Source: Desulfonema limicola (GTDB taxonomy: Bacteria; Desulfobacterota; Desulfobacteria; Desulfobacterales; DYRC01). From it: a DNA stretch of 16,301 nt. The stretch is from positions 1 to 16,301 of the forward strand of contig DYRC01000035.1 of assembly GCA_020718925.1 (NCBI GenBank), given 5' to 3'. Position numbers and translations under genes: made by a program. A model generated the notes under the pieces. The model did no database searches and was not told the DNA's origin. It saw only the letters and a list, made by a program, of their open reading frames with translations. Below are positions 1 to 6,712 of this stretch, in pieces; positions within the stretch are counted from its first letter, which is position 1, and each line of letters begins with the position of its first letter.

Positions 1-3
1 GCA

Positions 4-24
4 GGGCAACCACAGGGGTTGCCC
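4..24. repeat. Short GC-rich palindrome (REP-like intergenic repeat)
   Basis: Arms gggcaacc (4-11) and ggttgccc (17-24) are perfect reverse complements around a 5-base loop and are followed by CCTACAA. Palindromes of this type (GGGCAACC...GGTTGCCCC) occur as dispersed intergenic repeats in many environmental bacteria. No T-run follows on either strand, so it is not a convincing terminator. The left edge of the window may cut a longer element. Confidence 0.5.
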
Positions 25-71
25 CTACAAAATCCGGTAAATCATTTTTCACCCCCCTTCGGGGTTAAAAG

Positions 72-115
72 AATCCCGGCAATCGTCAAATCCTGTGAAT
101 CCCGGTTCAAGACAG
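72..115 (+). repeat. Left arm of 44-bp imperfect inverted repeat
   Basis: Read on the plus strand, this segment aligns without gaps to the reverse complement of 745-788, with 32 of 44 positions identical by hand count. The longest shared block is GGTTCAAGACA at the inner end, and AATCCTG is also shared. Within the arm, AATC recurs about every 9 bases (72, 81, 89, 98). The arms enclose the truncated Rpn-family fragment, so they may mark the ends of a decayed mobile or repeat-associated unit. Confidence 0.6.
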
Positions 116-127
116 AGAATCAGCGGT

Positions 128-670
128 TCAGGCTGCTTTCAATTCCGATTCGCTTCTGATTTCCTTTGCAATTTTAAGCACGGTCTTTTCATCCTCATCA
201 AGCATCTGAGCAACTTCGGCGGGCTTGAAGCCTTTGAGCAGCAGGCGTCTGATGCTTTGTTCGATTCCCTTTTGAAGTCCTTTCTGAAGTCCTTTTCTGA
301 TTCCTTTTCTTTCGGCACTGTTGATGTAACGCATTTTACCTTCCTCCTCGAAAGTGTTCATTTCTTCAAGAAAAAGTTCCTCAGCCGCTTCCGGCAGACG
401 CATGAGCCAGTCAATAAAATCGAAAAGCAGTATCACATCTTCGCGGCTGTATCCCCGGTTGTAAAGACCTTTGCACAGGCAGAGTTTCCAGTATCTGCGC
501 TGACCCTGATTTCTTTTTGTCTCAAGAGCTTTCAGATGAGCCATAACCACAACGGCAAACGGATTTGCGGATTTTTCAAGTTCTTCCCATTTTGCGGCAT
601 AATCCGTCAGCCTGACAACCGGAAATTTCATCCGCACTTTGCAGCCCCATTTTCCGTAGCTGAAATCTTA
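128..670 (-). pseudogene. Truncated Rpn/PDDEXK_2-family protein, C-terminal part only
   Basis: The readable product runs from a GTG at 637 to a stop at 128 (169 aa). Its text (FPVVRLTDY, WEELEKSANPFAVVVMAHL, LYNRGYSREDV, LFDFIDWLM) matches the region after the nuclease core of Rpn/PDDEXK_2-family proteins, which are recombination-promoting nucleases or putative transposases usually about 300 aa long. The frame continues upstream of that GTG with family-like residues (DFSYGKWGCKV) until a stop codon at 668-670. The true start and the whole N-terminal PD-(D/E)XK catalytic half are therefore missing. The C-terminus has the family's KGxx-type repeats (KGIRKGLQKGLQKGIEQ) and a helix-turn-helix-like tail (KPAEVAQMLDEDEKTVLKIAKE). 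It lies between inverted repeats and is probably non-functional as a nuclease. Family assignment is from recognition; loss of the N-terminus is seen directly. Confidence 0.75.
267..314. repeat. 12-bp tandem repeat inside the Rpn remnant
   Basis: Four consecutive 12-base units, cccttttgaagt, cctttctgaagt, ccttttctgatt and ccttttctttcg, make up this stretch. On the minus strand they encode the K-G-x-x periodic part of the Rpn C-terminus. Because the unit is a multiple of three, gain or loss of copies would keep the frame. Confidence 0.6.
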
Positions 671-744
671 AAATAGGGTGCGATTGCCGCATACAATGTG
701 AAAATGGGGTTTTTCATTTTTTGGGGGGTTCTCCTCTCTTCAGT

Positions 745-788
745 TTGTCTTGAACCATGATTTTCAGGATTATGGGATTACCATGATT
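745..788 (-). repeat. Right arm of 44-bp imperfect inverted repeat
   Basis: Its reverse complement aligns without gaps to 72-115, sharing GGTTCAAGACA and AATCCTG and the same roughly 9-base spacing of AATC. The arm sits upstream of the Rpn remnant and just after the end of the SDR gene. At its outer end it overlaps a 7-bp hairpin (ATGATTG 783-789, CAATCAT 801-807). The rest of 638-851 shows no gene that can be supported. Confidence 0.6.
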
Positions 789-851
789 GAAAAGAGAGCG
801 CAATCATTCTTTAATCTTGCAATAAATTGACCCAATCTCGCTGCGCTCATT

Positions 852-1823
852 TTAAGCTCTGGAGTGTTCAATGACCTTGTGCAGAATCGTATCCAAATCG
901 GTCGTGGGCGCAAAGCCGATATAGCTTTTTATTTTTTCAATGCTGGGAACCCGGCGCAGCATATCCTCAAAATCTTTTTCATAAGCTTTTTCATACGGAA
1001 TGATCTCAATTGCAGACGTTGAGCCGGTGGCGTCTATGATTTTTTTGGCAAGGTCAAACATGGTGATTTCCTCTGTTCCGCCGATATTGAAAACTTCACC
1101 GGCAGTTTTTTCATGGCTCATCAGTCCCATCAATGCCTGAACCACATCTTTCACATAAGTGAATGTCCGGGTTTGTCTGCCATCTCCGTAAACCGTCAGC
1201 GGCTCATTTTTCAATGCCTGATCCACAAATCGCGGGATAACCATGCCATACGCGCCAGTCTGACGCGGACCCACCGTGTTGAAAAGCCGGGTAACAATCG
1301 CAGGCAGCCCTTTGGTGCGGAAATAGGCAAGCGCGGTAAATTCATCCATGAGCTTGGATGCCGCATAGCTCCAGCGGAATTTGCTGGAAGGTCCGTAAAT
1401 GATGTTATCCGTTTCAACCAGCGGCGCGTGAAGATGTTTGCCATAAACCTCAGAAGAAGAGGTTATCAGGACTTTTTTCTTGAATTTGGCGCACAATTCC
1501 AAGACTTTTTCGGTTCCATGCACGTTGATATTGATGGATGCAAGCGGATTTTCCAGAATATAGCGAACCCCTACGGCAGCAGCCAGATGAAACACCAGAT
1601 CGCAGGTGCCGACCAATTCCATCATCACATTCTGATTTAAAATCGTATCAATCGTTACAAACAGCCGATTTGAAAACGCCTTATTTTCCTGAATCGCTTT
1701 GATATTGTCCTGTGATCCGGTGGACAGATCATCAATAATATAAACTTCATTTCCCTGTTCAAGATAGGCTTCGGCAAGATGAGACCCGATAAATCCCGCG
1801 CCGCCTGTGATAAGTACTCTCAT
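852..1823 (-). CDS. NAD-dependent epimerase/dehydratase (extended SDR), nucleotide-sugar modifying
   Basis: This 323-aa protein is a full-length extended short-chain dehydrogenase/reductase. The NAD-binding glycine motif GGAGFIG is at residues 7-13, an acidic pair D31-D32 sits at the end of the second strand as expected for NAD(H), TSSSEVYG is at 121-128, and the catalytic Y153xxxK157 lies in SYAASK. The later RLFNTVGPRQ and YGDGRQTRTFTYVKDV segments are typical of UDP-glucose epimerase, UDP-glucuronate decarboxylase and GDP-mannose dehydratase relatives, which bind a sugar nucleotide. The exact reaction cannot be read from sequence; a role in surface polysaccharide precursor synthesis is likely. 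The start is supported by AAGGAG five bases upstream. It is the last gene of the minus-strand run, 92 bp after the hydrolase gene, so co-transcription is plausible but not certain. No U-tract terminator was found after its stop. Confidence 0.9.
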   Translation of the reverse strand: MRVLITGGAGFIGSHLAEAYLEQGNEVYIIDDLSTGSQDNIKAIQENKAFSNRLFVTIDTILNQNVMMELVGTCDLVFHLAAAVGVRYILENPLASININVHGTEKVLELCAKFKKKVLITSSSEVYGKHLHAPLVETDNIIYGPSSKFRWSYAASKLMDEFTALAYFRTKGLPAIVTRLFNTVGPRQTGAYGMVIPRFVDQALKNEPLTVYGDGRQTRTFTYVKDVVQALMGLMSHEKTAGEVFNIGGTEEITMFDLAKKIIDATGSTSAIEIIPYEKAYEKDFEDMLRRVPSIEKIKSYIGFAPTTDLDTILHKVIEHSRA

Positions 1824-1915
1824 TAAAACTCCTTTTTCGTGATTTTGTGATGCTGATAGATACTATTTTGAAAAAAATGTCAAAGGTTTTTCTGTACCGA
1901 CCTTCATAAAGCTCG

Positions 1916-2638
1916 TTAAAACGACTCCTTAAACCACAGCGATGCCGCTGTAATCAAACGCTTCTGATCTTGGGGATGACTGACAGAATGATCTCCCCCG
2001 CTGAATATGATCAGGCGTTTGGGCATGTTTGCCAGCCGGTAAATTTCAAGCGCATGAAACGGCGGAACAATCTTATCCTCATCTCCATGAAACAGCAGCA
2101 GATTTGAAACTTCCCTGACATGATCCGAAATATCAAACATCAGCTTTTCTCCATCGCCGATCAGCCTCTCCGAATCAGGCTCTGTCTGTTTGATAATTGC
2201 AATAACTTCCGAAGACGGATTCAGGGCTATCGGCGCGGCTACCGTAACGATGGCTTGGGCGTTGAGTTCTTTGGCAGCAGACAGACAGACCGCGCCCCCG
2301 AAGCTGCTGCCGAACAGTCCGATCCGGGTGCCGATGTCGTCTCTTGCCAAGAGGGTTTTGGCAGCAGCGATAATATCTTCGCGCCTGTTGGCAAGAGACG
2401 TTACGTCTTTGAACTTTCCTTCGCTCTGACCGCAGCCCCGATGATCGAATCTGAAAAACGCCATGCCATGCCTGCCGCATTCTTCAGCCAAAGCGATCTG
2501 TTTGGCAGAGGCGGCATTGCTGAACAATCCGTGAGAGCCGATTACCAGCGGCGGCTTTTTCGCCTGCGGCAGATGAAGCGTTCCGCTTAACCGGAGTTCT
2601 CCGGATAAAAATGTAACCGATACCATTCTGTTTTCCAT
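1916..2638 (-). CDS. Alpha/beta hydrolase (serine hydrolase)
   Basis: This 240-aa cytoplasmic-type protein has no signal peptide and the full alpha/beta hydrolase layout. The oxyanion-side HG motif is at H36-G37, FDHRGCGQS is at 64-72, the nucleophile elbow G-S-S-F-G is at 110-114 with S112 as nucleophile, the likely acid is D188 in HGDEDKIVPP, and the catalytic histidine is H217 in GGDHS. The family includes esterases, acyl hydrolases and peptidase-like enzymes; the substrate cannot be assigned. The start is well set by AGGAGGTG six bases upstream of the ATG. It begins only 14 bp after the response regulator stop, so it is very probably co-transcribed with the two-component pair. Confidence 0.88.
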   Translation of the reverse strand: MENRMVSVTFLSGELRLSGTLHLPQAKKPPLVIGSHGLFSNAASAKQIALAEECGRHGMAFFRFDHRGCGQSEGKFKDVTSLANRREDIIAAAKTLLARDDIGTRIGLFGSSFGGAVCLSAAKELNAQAIVTVAAPIALNPSSEVIAIIKQTEPDSERLIGDGEKLMFDISDHVREVSNLLLFHGDEDKIVPPFHALEIYRLANMPKRLIIFSGGDHSVSHPQDQKRLITAASLWFKESF

Positions 2639-2652
2639 ATTTCACCTCCTGT

Positions 2653-4035
2653 TTATTCCGGATTTTCAGTTCGGATATTGTATTTTTTGATTTTCATGTT
2701 CAGTCCGCTTTTGCCGATACCGAGAAGTTGCGCGGCGTGTGCCTGAACATGATTTGTCATTTTCAACGCCCGCTTAATCATCTGCTGTTCGATCATGTCC
2801 AGAGTTTCCGGCAGGCTGGTATTTGCCGGAATATCATCAAAATGCAGCGCGTTGGTCAGATCCGCCTTGAAATTTCGGGGCAGATCCGAGACTGAAATCA
2901 TATCTGAGGGGCATAAAATCACTGCCCGCTCAATCGCATTTTCCAATTCCCGCACGTTTCCGGGCCAATGATAATCGTAAAAAAGCCGCCCGGTTTTCTG
3001 ATCAATGCCCGCCACCGGAATATCTGATTTGCGTTCATCCGCATATTTTTTGATAAAATGCCCGGACAGCAGGCGAATATCTTCAGGGCGTTCTCTTAAC
3101 GGCGGCAGATGGATATACAGCACATTGAGCCGATAATACAAATCTTCCCGAAACCGCCCGGCTTTGACTTCCTGTTCAAGATTTTTGTTGGTGGCGGCGA
3201 TGATACGGATATCGGCTGAAATTGTTTTTTCTCCGCCCACCCGCTCAAAGGTCTTTTCCTGAAGCACACGCAGCAGCTTGACCTGAAGATTGGGCGATAA
3301 TTCGCCGATTTCATCCAAAAATAATGTTCCGCCATCCGCAAGTTCAAACCGCCCTTTTTTCATGGACATTGCGCCGGTGAACGCACCTTTTTCATGTCCG
3401 AAAAGTTCGCTTTCCAACAGGCTTTCGGCAAAGGCAGAGCAGTTGACCGCAATAAAGGGCGCTGAACGGCGGGGGCTGTTGAAATGAAGCGATTTGGCAA
3501 CCAATTCTTTGCCAGTGCCGGATTCGCCTTCAATCAGCACAGTGGCAGGAGTGGGCGCGATTTTTCGTATTAATTCAAATATATCCTGCATGGCTTTGCT
3601 TTTGCCGATGATATTGTCAAAGCGATATTGAGATTCCACAGCATTACGCAGTTGGCGGTTTTCTTTGACCACCCGATAGGTGTCAATGGCTTTTCGGACA
3701 TACATAATCATGCTCTGATTATCAAAGGGCTTGAGAATATAATTGTACGCGCCTTTCTGCATGGCTTCGACAGCTTTTTCCACCGTGCCGTAAGCCGTCA
3801 TCATAATTACCGGAAGCTCCGGGTCTTTTTTTTTGACATGCTCCAAGAGCGCGATGCCGTCCATGACAGACATTTTCATATCGGTCAGCACCAGATCAAC
3901 ATCAGAATCTTTCAGGATTTTCAACGCCTGCTGCCCGCTGTTGGCTGTCAGCGTTTCAAAGCCTTCTTCCTCCAGCACCGCGCTTAAAATCAGCGGATAA
4001 TTTTTTTCATCATCAACAATCAGAATGGTTTCCAT
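2653..4035 (-). CDS. Sigma-54-dependent response regulator (NtrC family)
   Basis: This 460-aa transcription activator has the classic three-part NtrC layout. The receiver domain (about 1-118) has acidic residues D8-D9, phospho-acceptor D52, T80 and K102. The AAA+ sigma-54 activation domain (about 140-370) has Walker A GESGTGKE at 170-177, the sigma-54-contacting GAFTGA loop at 217-222, Walker B GGTLFLDE at 235-242 and WPGNVREL near its end. The Fis-type helix-turn-helix is at about 420-455 (AAQLLGIGKSGLNMKIKKY). All key residues are present, so it should be active: phosphorylation by the adjacent kinase would allow ATP-driven opening of sigma-54 promoters. Its ATG overlaps the kinase stop as TAATG, which implies translational coupling. 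The target genes are unknown. Confidence 0.95.
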   Translation of the reverse strand: METILIVDDEKNYPLILSAVLEEEGFETLTANSGQQALKILKDSDVDLVLTDMKMSVMDGIALLEHVKKKDPELPVIMMTAYGTVEKAVEAMQKGAYNYILKPFDNQSMIMYVRKAIDTYRVVKENRQLRNAVESQYRFDNIIGKSKAMQDIFELIRKIAPTPATVLIEGESGTGKELVAKSLHFNSPRRSAPFIAVNCSAFAESLLESELFGHEKGAFTGAMSMKKGRFELADGGTLFLDEIGELSPNLQVKLLRVLQEKTFERVGGEKTISADIRIIAATNKNLEQEVKAGRFREDLYYRLNVLYIHLPPLRERPEDIRLLSGHFIKKYADERKSDIPVAGIDQKTGRLFYDYHWPGNVRELENAIERAVILCPSDMISVSDLPRNFKADLTNALHFDDIPANTSLPETLDMIEQQMIKRALKMTNHVQAHAAQLLGIGKSGLNMKIKKYNIRTENPE

Positions 4036-5447
4036 TATGTTTCTTCCTGTGTTATCGGCAATTCAACTCTGACCAGAGCGCCTTTTTCATTGCCATTTTG
4101 AATATAAATTTTTCCGTGATGCGCTTCGATAATATTTTTCACAATGCCCAGCCCCAGTCCTGTTCCGGTGTCTTTGGTGCTGAAAAACGGATCCCATATT
4201 TTGGGCAAAACGTCTTTGGGAATGCCTACGCCGTCATCTTCAAACAGAATCGTTACGAACTGATCAGTTTTGTATGTTTTAACCCGAATCTCGCCCCCGT
4301 CCGGCATGGCTTGCATGGCGTTCATCAGAATATTTAAAAATGCCTGATAGAGCATGTCCGGATCAATCATGATTTCAGGCAGCCCGTCCGCATACTCGCG
4401 CCCGATCCGATGTCCGTATGCAGCAGTCTGAGACGCTGAAAAGCTGATGTTTTTTTCAAGTACTTCTTCGATTCGGCATAAGCGTAATGCCGGTTCTTTG
4501 GGTTTGGCAACACTTAAAAAATCCGTGATGATATTGTTCAGCCGGGTGGATTCTTCAACAATAATATTGGGGATGCTGTTTGCCGGGTCGAATCTGAGCA
4601 TTTTTTTCCTGAGCAGCTCGGCAGAGCTTCGGATAATTCCCAACGGATTTCGGATTTCATGGGAGATGCCCGCAATCATTTCTCCGAGCGAGGATAAGCG
4701 TTCCGCACGGCTCAACTGCTCTTTCAGCCGAATCTGCTCAAAATTTCTTTGCCGGATAATGCCTTCTCCCCGGTTGACCACCTGAATCAGTATCAGGAAC
4801 AATAGCAGCATGACCACTGTGCAGGTTGTGAGAATGCGGATTTGAAACCGGAAGATGGTTTTATAATCCTCAGATAAATCCTGAACAATTTCAACAACCC
4901 CCATCACAGGTCCCGACAACTTGGATAAGGGTCTTTCAGCCCGCAGAGGCGCAAATGTAACCAGCTTGCTTTTATGGGGGATTCCCAATAAAATTTCCAC
5001 AAAATTGCCATCCTGTTCCAGCGCAGAACTGGCATTGCCTTCAAGTGCCTCATAATATTCGGGACCGCCGATGTCTTCTTTTCCGATCAGTTCAGGATCA
5101 AGGCTGTATGAGACGATGTTCTGAATGTCATAAATCGTCACCGAAGCTACGTTGAAGCTGTGAAACGTGCTTTGGACAATTTTATCCAGACGCTCGAATT
5201 GTTCTTTGTTTCTCAGTTGTATTTTGCCGAATTTGATTGCCATCGGAATCACAAACTGTGAAAAAATCTGATGGTTTAAGTTCTCAATCAGCAGATAGGC
5301 GTAATCTTCGCTTTTTTTCAACTGCATGGCTTTTGCCCAGTGCGCGTTGAGGATGGACAGCACTAAGATTCCGATAAAGATGACCGCCAGGCTGCTGTAT
5401 GTGAAATATTTGACCAAAGTGAAAGGTCTGACTTTTTCTTCATTCAC
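4035..5447 (-). CDS. Membrane sensor histidine kinase with extracytoplasmic Cache-like sensor
   Basis: This 470-aa kinase has a first membrane helix at about 14-35, an extracytoplasmic region of about 165 residues, and a second helix at about 203-225. A linker helix follows, then a HisKA domain with phospho-acceptor H263 in ISHEIRNPLG, and a HATPase_c domain with N box N372-N376, G1 DDGVG at 404-408 and G2 GTGLGLG at 428-434. The outer segment (TIYDIQNIVSYSLDPELIGK, then VTFAPL and GVVEIVQDLS) reads like a single Cache/PAS-like ligand sensor. The two-helix design differs from the multi-helix PilS sensor, so it is not called PilS although it faces the pilus operon. It heads the minus-strand run and is the obvious partner of the downstream regulator. 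The ATG at 5447 has only a weak ribosome binding site. The ligand is unknown. Confidence 0.93.
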   Translation of the reverse strand: MNEEKVRPFTLVKYFTYSSLAVIFIGILVLSILNAHWAKAMQLKKSEDYAYLLIENLNHQIFSQFVIPMAIKFGKIQLRNKEQFERLDKIVQSTFHSFNVASVTIYDIQNIVSYSLDPELIGKEDIGGPEYYEALEGNASSALEQDGNFVEILLGIPHKSKLVTFAPLRAERPLSKLSGPVMGVVEIVQDLSEDYKTIFRFQIRILTTCTVVMLLLFLILIQVVNRGEGIIRQRNFEQIRLKEQLSRAERLSSLGEMIAGISHEIRNPLGIIRSSAELLRKKMLRFDPANSIPNIIVEESTRLNNIITDFLSVAKPKEPALRLCRIEEVLEKNISFSASQTAAYGHRIGREYADGLPEIMIDPDMLYQAFLNILMNAMQAMPDGGEIRVKTYKTDQFVTILFEDDGVGIPKDVLPKIWDPFFSTKDTGTGLGLGIVKNIIEAHHGKIYIQNGNEKGALVRVELPITQEET

Positions 5448-5499
5448 GGCTTTGCCTTGTAATTAGGATGTGTTGTCATGGGTGTTGTAATGAAAAATA

Positions 5500-5529
5500 T
5501 TGACACTTTCCATTGAATCCTGATAGGGT
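5500..5529 (+). promoter_or_regulatory. Candidate sigma-70-type promoter for pilMNOPQ
   Basis: A perfect -35 hexamer TTGACA (5500-5505) is followed by an 18-base spacer and TAGGGT (5524-5529), which keeps the key T, A and last T of the -10 box. It is preceded by TG at 5521-5522, giving an extended -10. It points at pilM and would give a leader of roughly 125 bases. A small inverted repeat TGACAC (5501-5506) / GTGTCA (5528-5533) spans the promoter and could be an operator. No GG-N10-GC sigma-54 site was seen here. Confidence 0.5.
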
Positions 5530-5586
5530 GTCATAACGGACTTTAAGCTATCGTTACCGTCTTTTCAATAAAATAGTTTTAATGTG

Positions 5587-5640
5587 CATAATGTCTTGAT
5601 TTTTTGCCCCGACCCATTATAAAAAGAAAAAGACATTATG
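5587..5640 (+). promoter_or_regulatory. Long hairpin in the pilM leader
   Basis: CATAATGTCTT (5587-5597) and AAGACATTATG (5630-5640) are perfect reverse complements. Pairing can continue inward over a T-run (5600-5605) and an A-rich run (5622-5627), giving about 19 positions with two mismatches and one G-U pair around a 16-base loop. It ends 22 bases before the pilM start codon, next to the ribosome binding region (GAGGGA 5645-5650, AGGA 5657-5660). It could be a translational control element, an mRNA stabiliser or a DNA operator. Confidence 0.5.
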
Positions 5641-5662
5641 AATTGAGGGATGAGACAGGATC

Positions 5663-6712
5663 ATGTTATTCAAAAAAAAGATCGGCATTGTCGGGCTGGA
5701 TATCGGCTCAAGAAGCATCAAAATTGCTGAAGTCGAAGAAAAGAAAAAAGGGTATTTTCTTAAAAAATTCGGCATGATTGACATCTCTCCGGGCGTGATT
5801 GAGGATGGCGCTATCCGCAAGCCCGAAGAAGCGGCAGACGCCATACGTCAGTTGTTCAGCGTCTATCGCATCAAAGAGAAGAACGTAACGATTTCCATCG
5901 GCGGATATTCGATTATTGTCAAAACCATCAATGTTCAGGCAATGGACGAGGCGCAGCTTCAGGAAAAAATCCATTTTGAGGCAGAGCAGTATATTCCGTT
6001 TGACATCAAAGACGTGAATCTGGATTTTCAGATTTTCGGGGAAACGGAAAACAATCCGAATCAGATGAGTGTGCTGCTGGTGGCTGCTAAAAAGGAAATG
6101 ATCAATGATTATGTCAATCTGGTTCAGATGTCCGGATTGAACCCCTGCGTGGTGGATGTGGATGCGTTTGCCCTTCAGAATATTTATGAAATCAATTATG
6201 AAACCGAAGGGGAAAATGTCGCGCTGATTGACATCGGCGCAAACAAGACCACGCTCAACATTCTCAAAGGGAATGTGTCGGTGTTTATGCGGGATGTGTC
6301 TTTGGGCTGTCAGCAGATTAACAACAAAATTATAACCATGTCAAGGTGTTCGGTGGAAGAAGCGGAGAAGCTCTATCACAGCGAACAAATCAGAAATGCG
6401 TCAAAAGACATTATCGAAATTGTCGAATCTGTGATAACGGATTGGAGTACCGAAATTCGCAGGGCATTGGATTTCTTTTATTCGACCTATCCGGATGATA
6501 ATATCAAAAAGATAGTGTTAAGCGGCGGCGGCGCCAATATCAAAAAGTTTCGTGAACTTTTGGCAGATGAAGCTGCGGCTGAAGTTGAAATCATCAACCC
6601 GTTTAAGAATTTTTCGGTGGATGACGGCTTTGACTCGTCATATATTGAACGAATAGCTCCCCAGTCTGCGATCTGTATGGGACTTGCGATCAGAAAGATG
6701 AACGATAAATGA
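5663..6712 (+). CDS. pilM: Type IV pilus assembly protein PilM
   Basis: This 349-aa cytoplasmic protein has the actin-like ATPase fold of PilM. It begins with GLDIGSRSIKIAEV (phosphate-1 motif, residues 11-24), has the second phosphate motif ALIDIGANKTTLNIL near 187-201 and the adenosine-site VLSGGGANI near 286-294. The PilM signature FEAEQYIPFDIKDV lies in between. PilM binds the short N-terminal tail of PilN and links the periplasmic alignment complex to the cytoplasmic motor side. The length is normal for the family. The start is supported by family alignment rather than a strong Shine-Dalgarno, since AGGA lies only two bases upstream and GAGGGA twelve. It is the first gene of the operon, and its stop overlaps the pilN start as ATGA. 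Confidence 0.96.
   Translation: MLFKKKIGIVGLDIGSRSIKIAEVEEKKKGYFLKKFGMIDISPGVIEDGAIRKPEEAADAIRQLFSVYRIKEKNVTISIGGYSIIVKTINVQAMDEAQLQEKIHFEAEQYIPFDIKDVNLDFQIFGETENNPNQMSVLLVAAKKEMINDYVNLVQMSGLNPCVVDVDAFALQNIYEINYETEGENVALIDIGANKTTLNILKGNVSVFMRDVSLGCQQINNKIITMSRCSVEEAEKLYHSEQIRNASKDIIEIVESVITDWSTEIRRALDFFYSTYPDDNIKKIVLSGGGANIKKFRELLADEAAAEVEIINPFKNFSVDDGFDSSYIERIAPQSAICMGLAIRKMNDK

Noticed and set aside
95..676. Plus-strand open frame of 193 codons over the Rpn region
   Set aside because: It is the complement of the recognisable Rpn-family text; its own translation is Phe/Ser-rich with no family resemblance.
67..794. AAAAG at 67-71 and 790-794 as a target-site duplication around the inverted-repeat unit
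   Set aside because: Five A-rich bases, one base off the right arm end, in an AT-rich context; too weak to claim insertion.
1..851. CRISPR array suggested by recurring AATC motifs
   Set aside because: Units are about 9 bases and degenerate, with no constant repeat or unique spacers of CRISPR size.
4035..5447. Calling the kinase PilS and the regulator PilR
   Set aside because: The kinase has two membrane helices around a Cache-like sensor, unlike multi-helix PilS, and neighbourhood alone does not justify the names.
5448..5662. Sigma-54 promoter for pilM or for the kinase gene
   Set aside because: No GG-N10-GC pattern resembling TGGCAC-N5-TTGC was found on either strand; a sigma-70-like site fits better for pilM.
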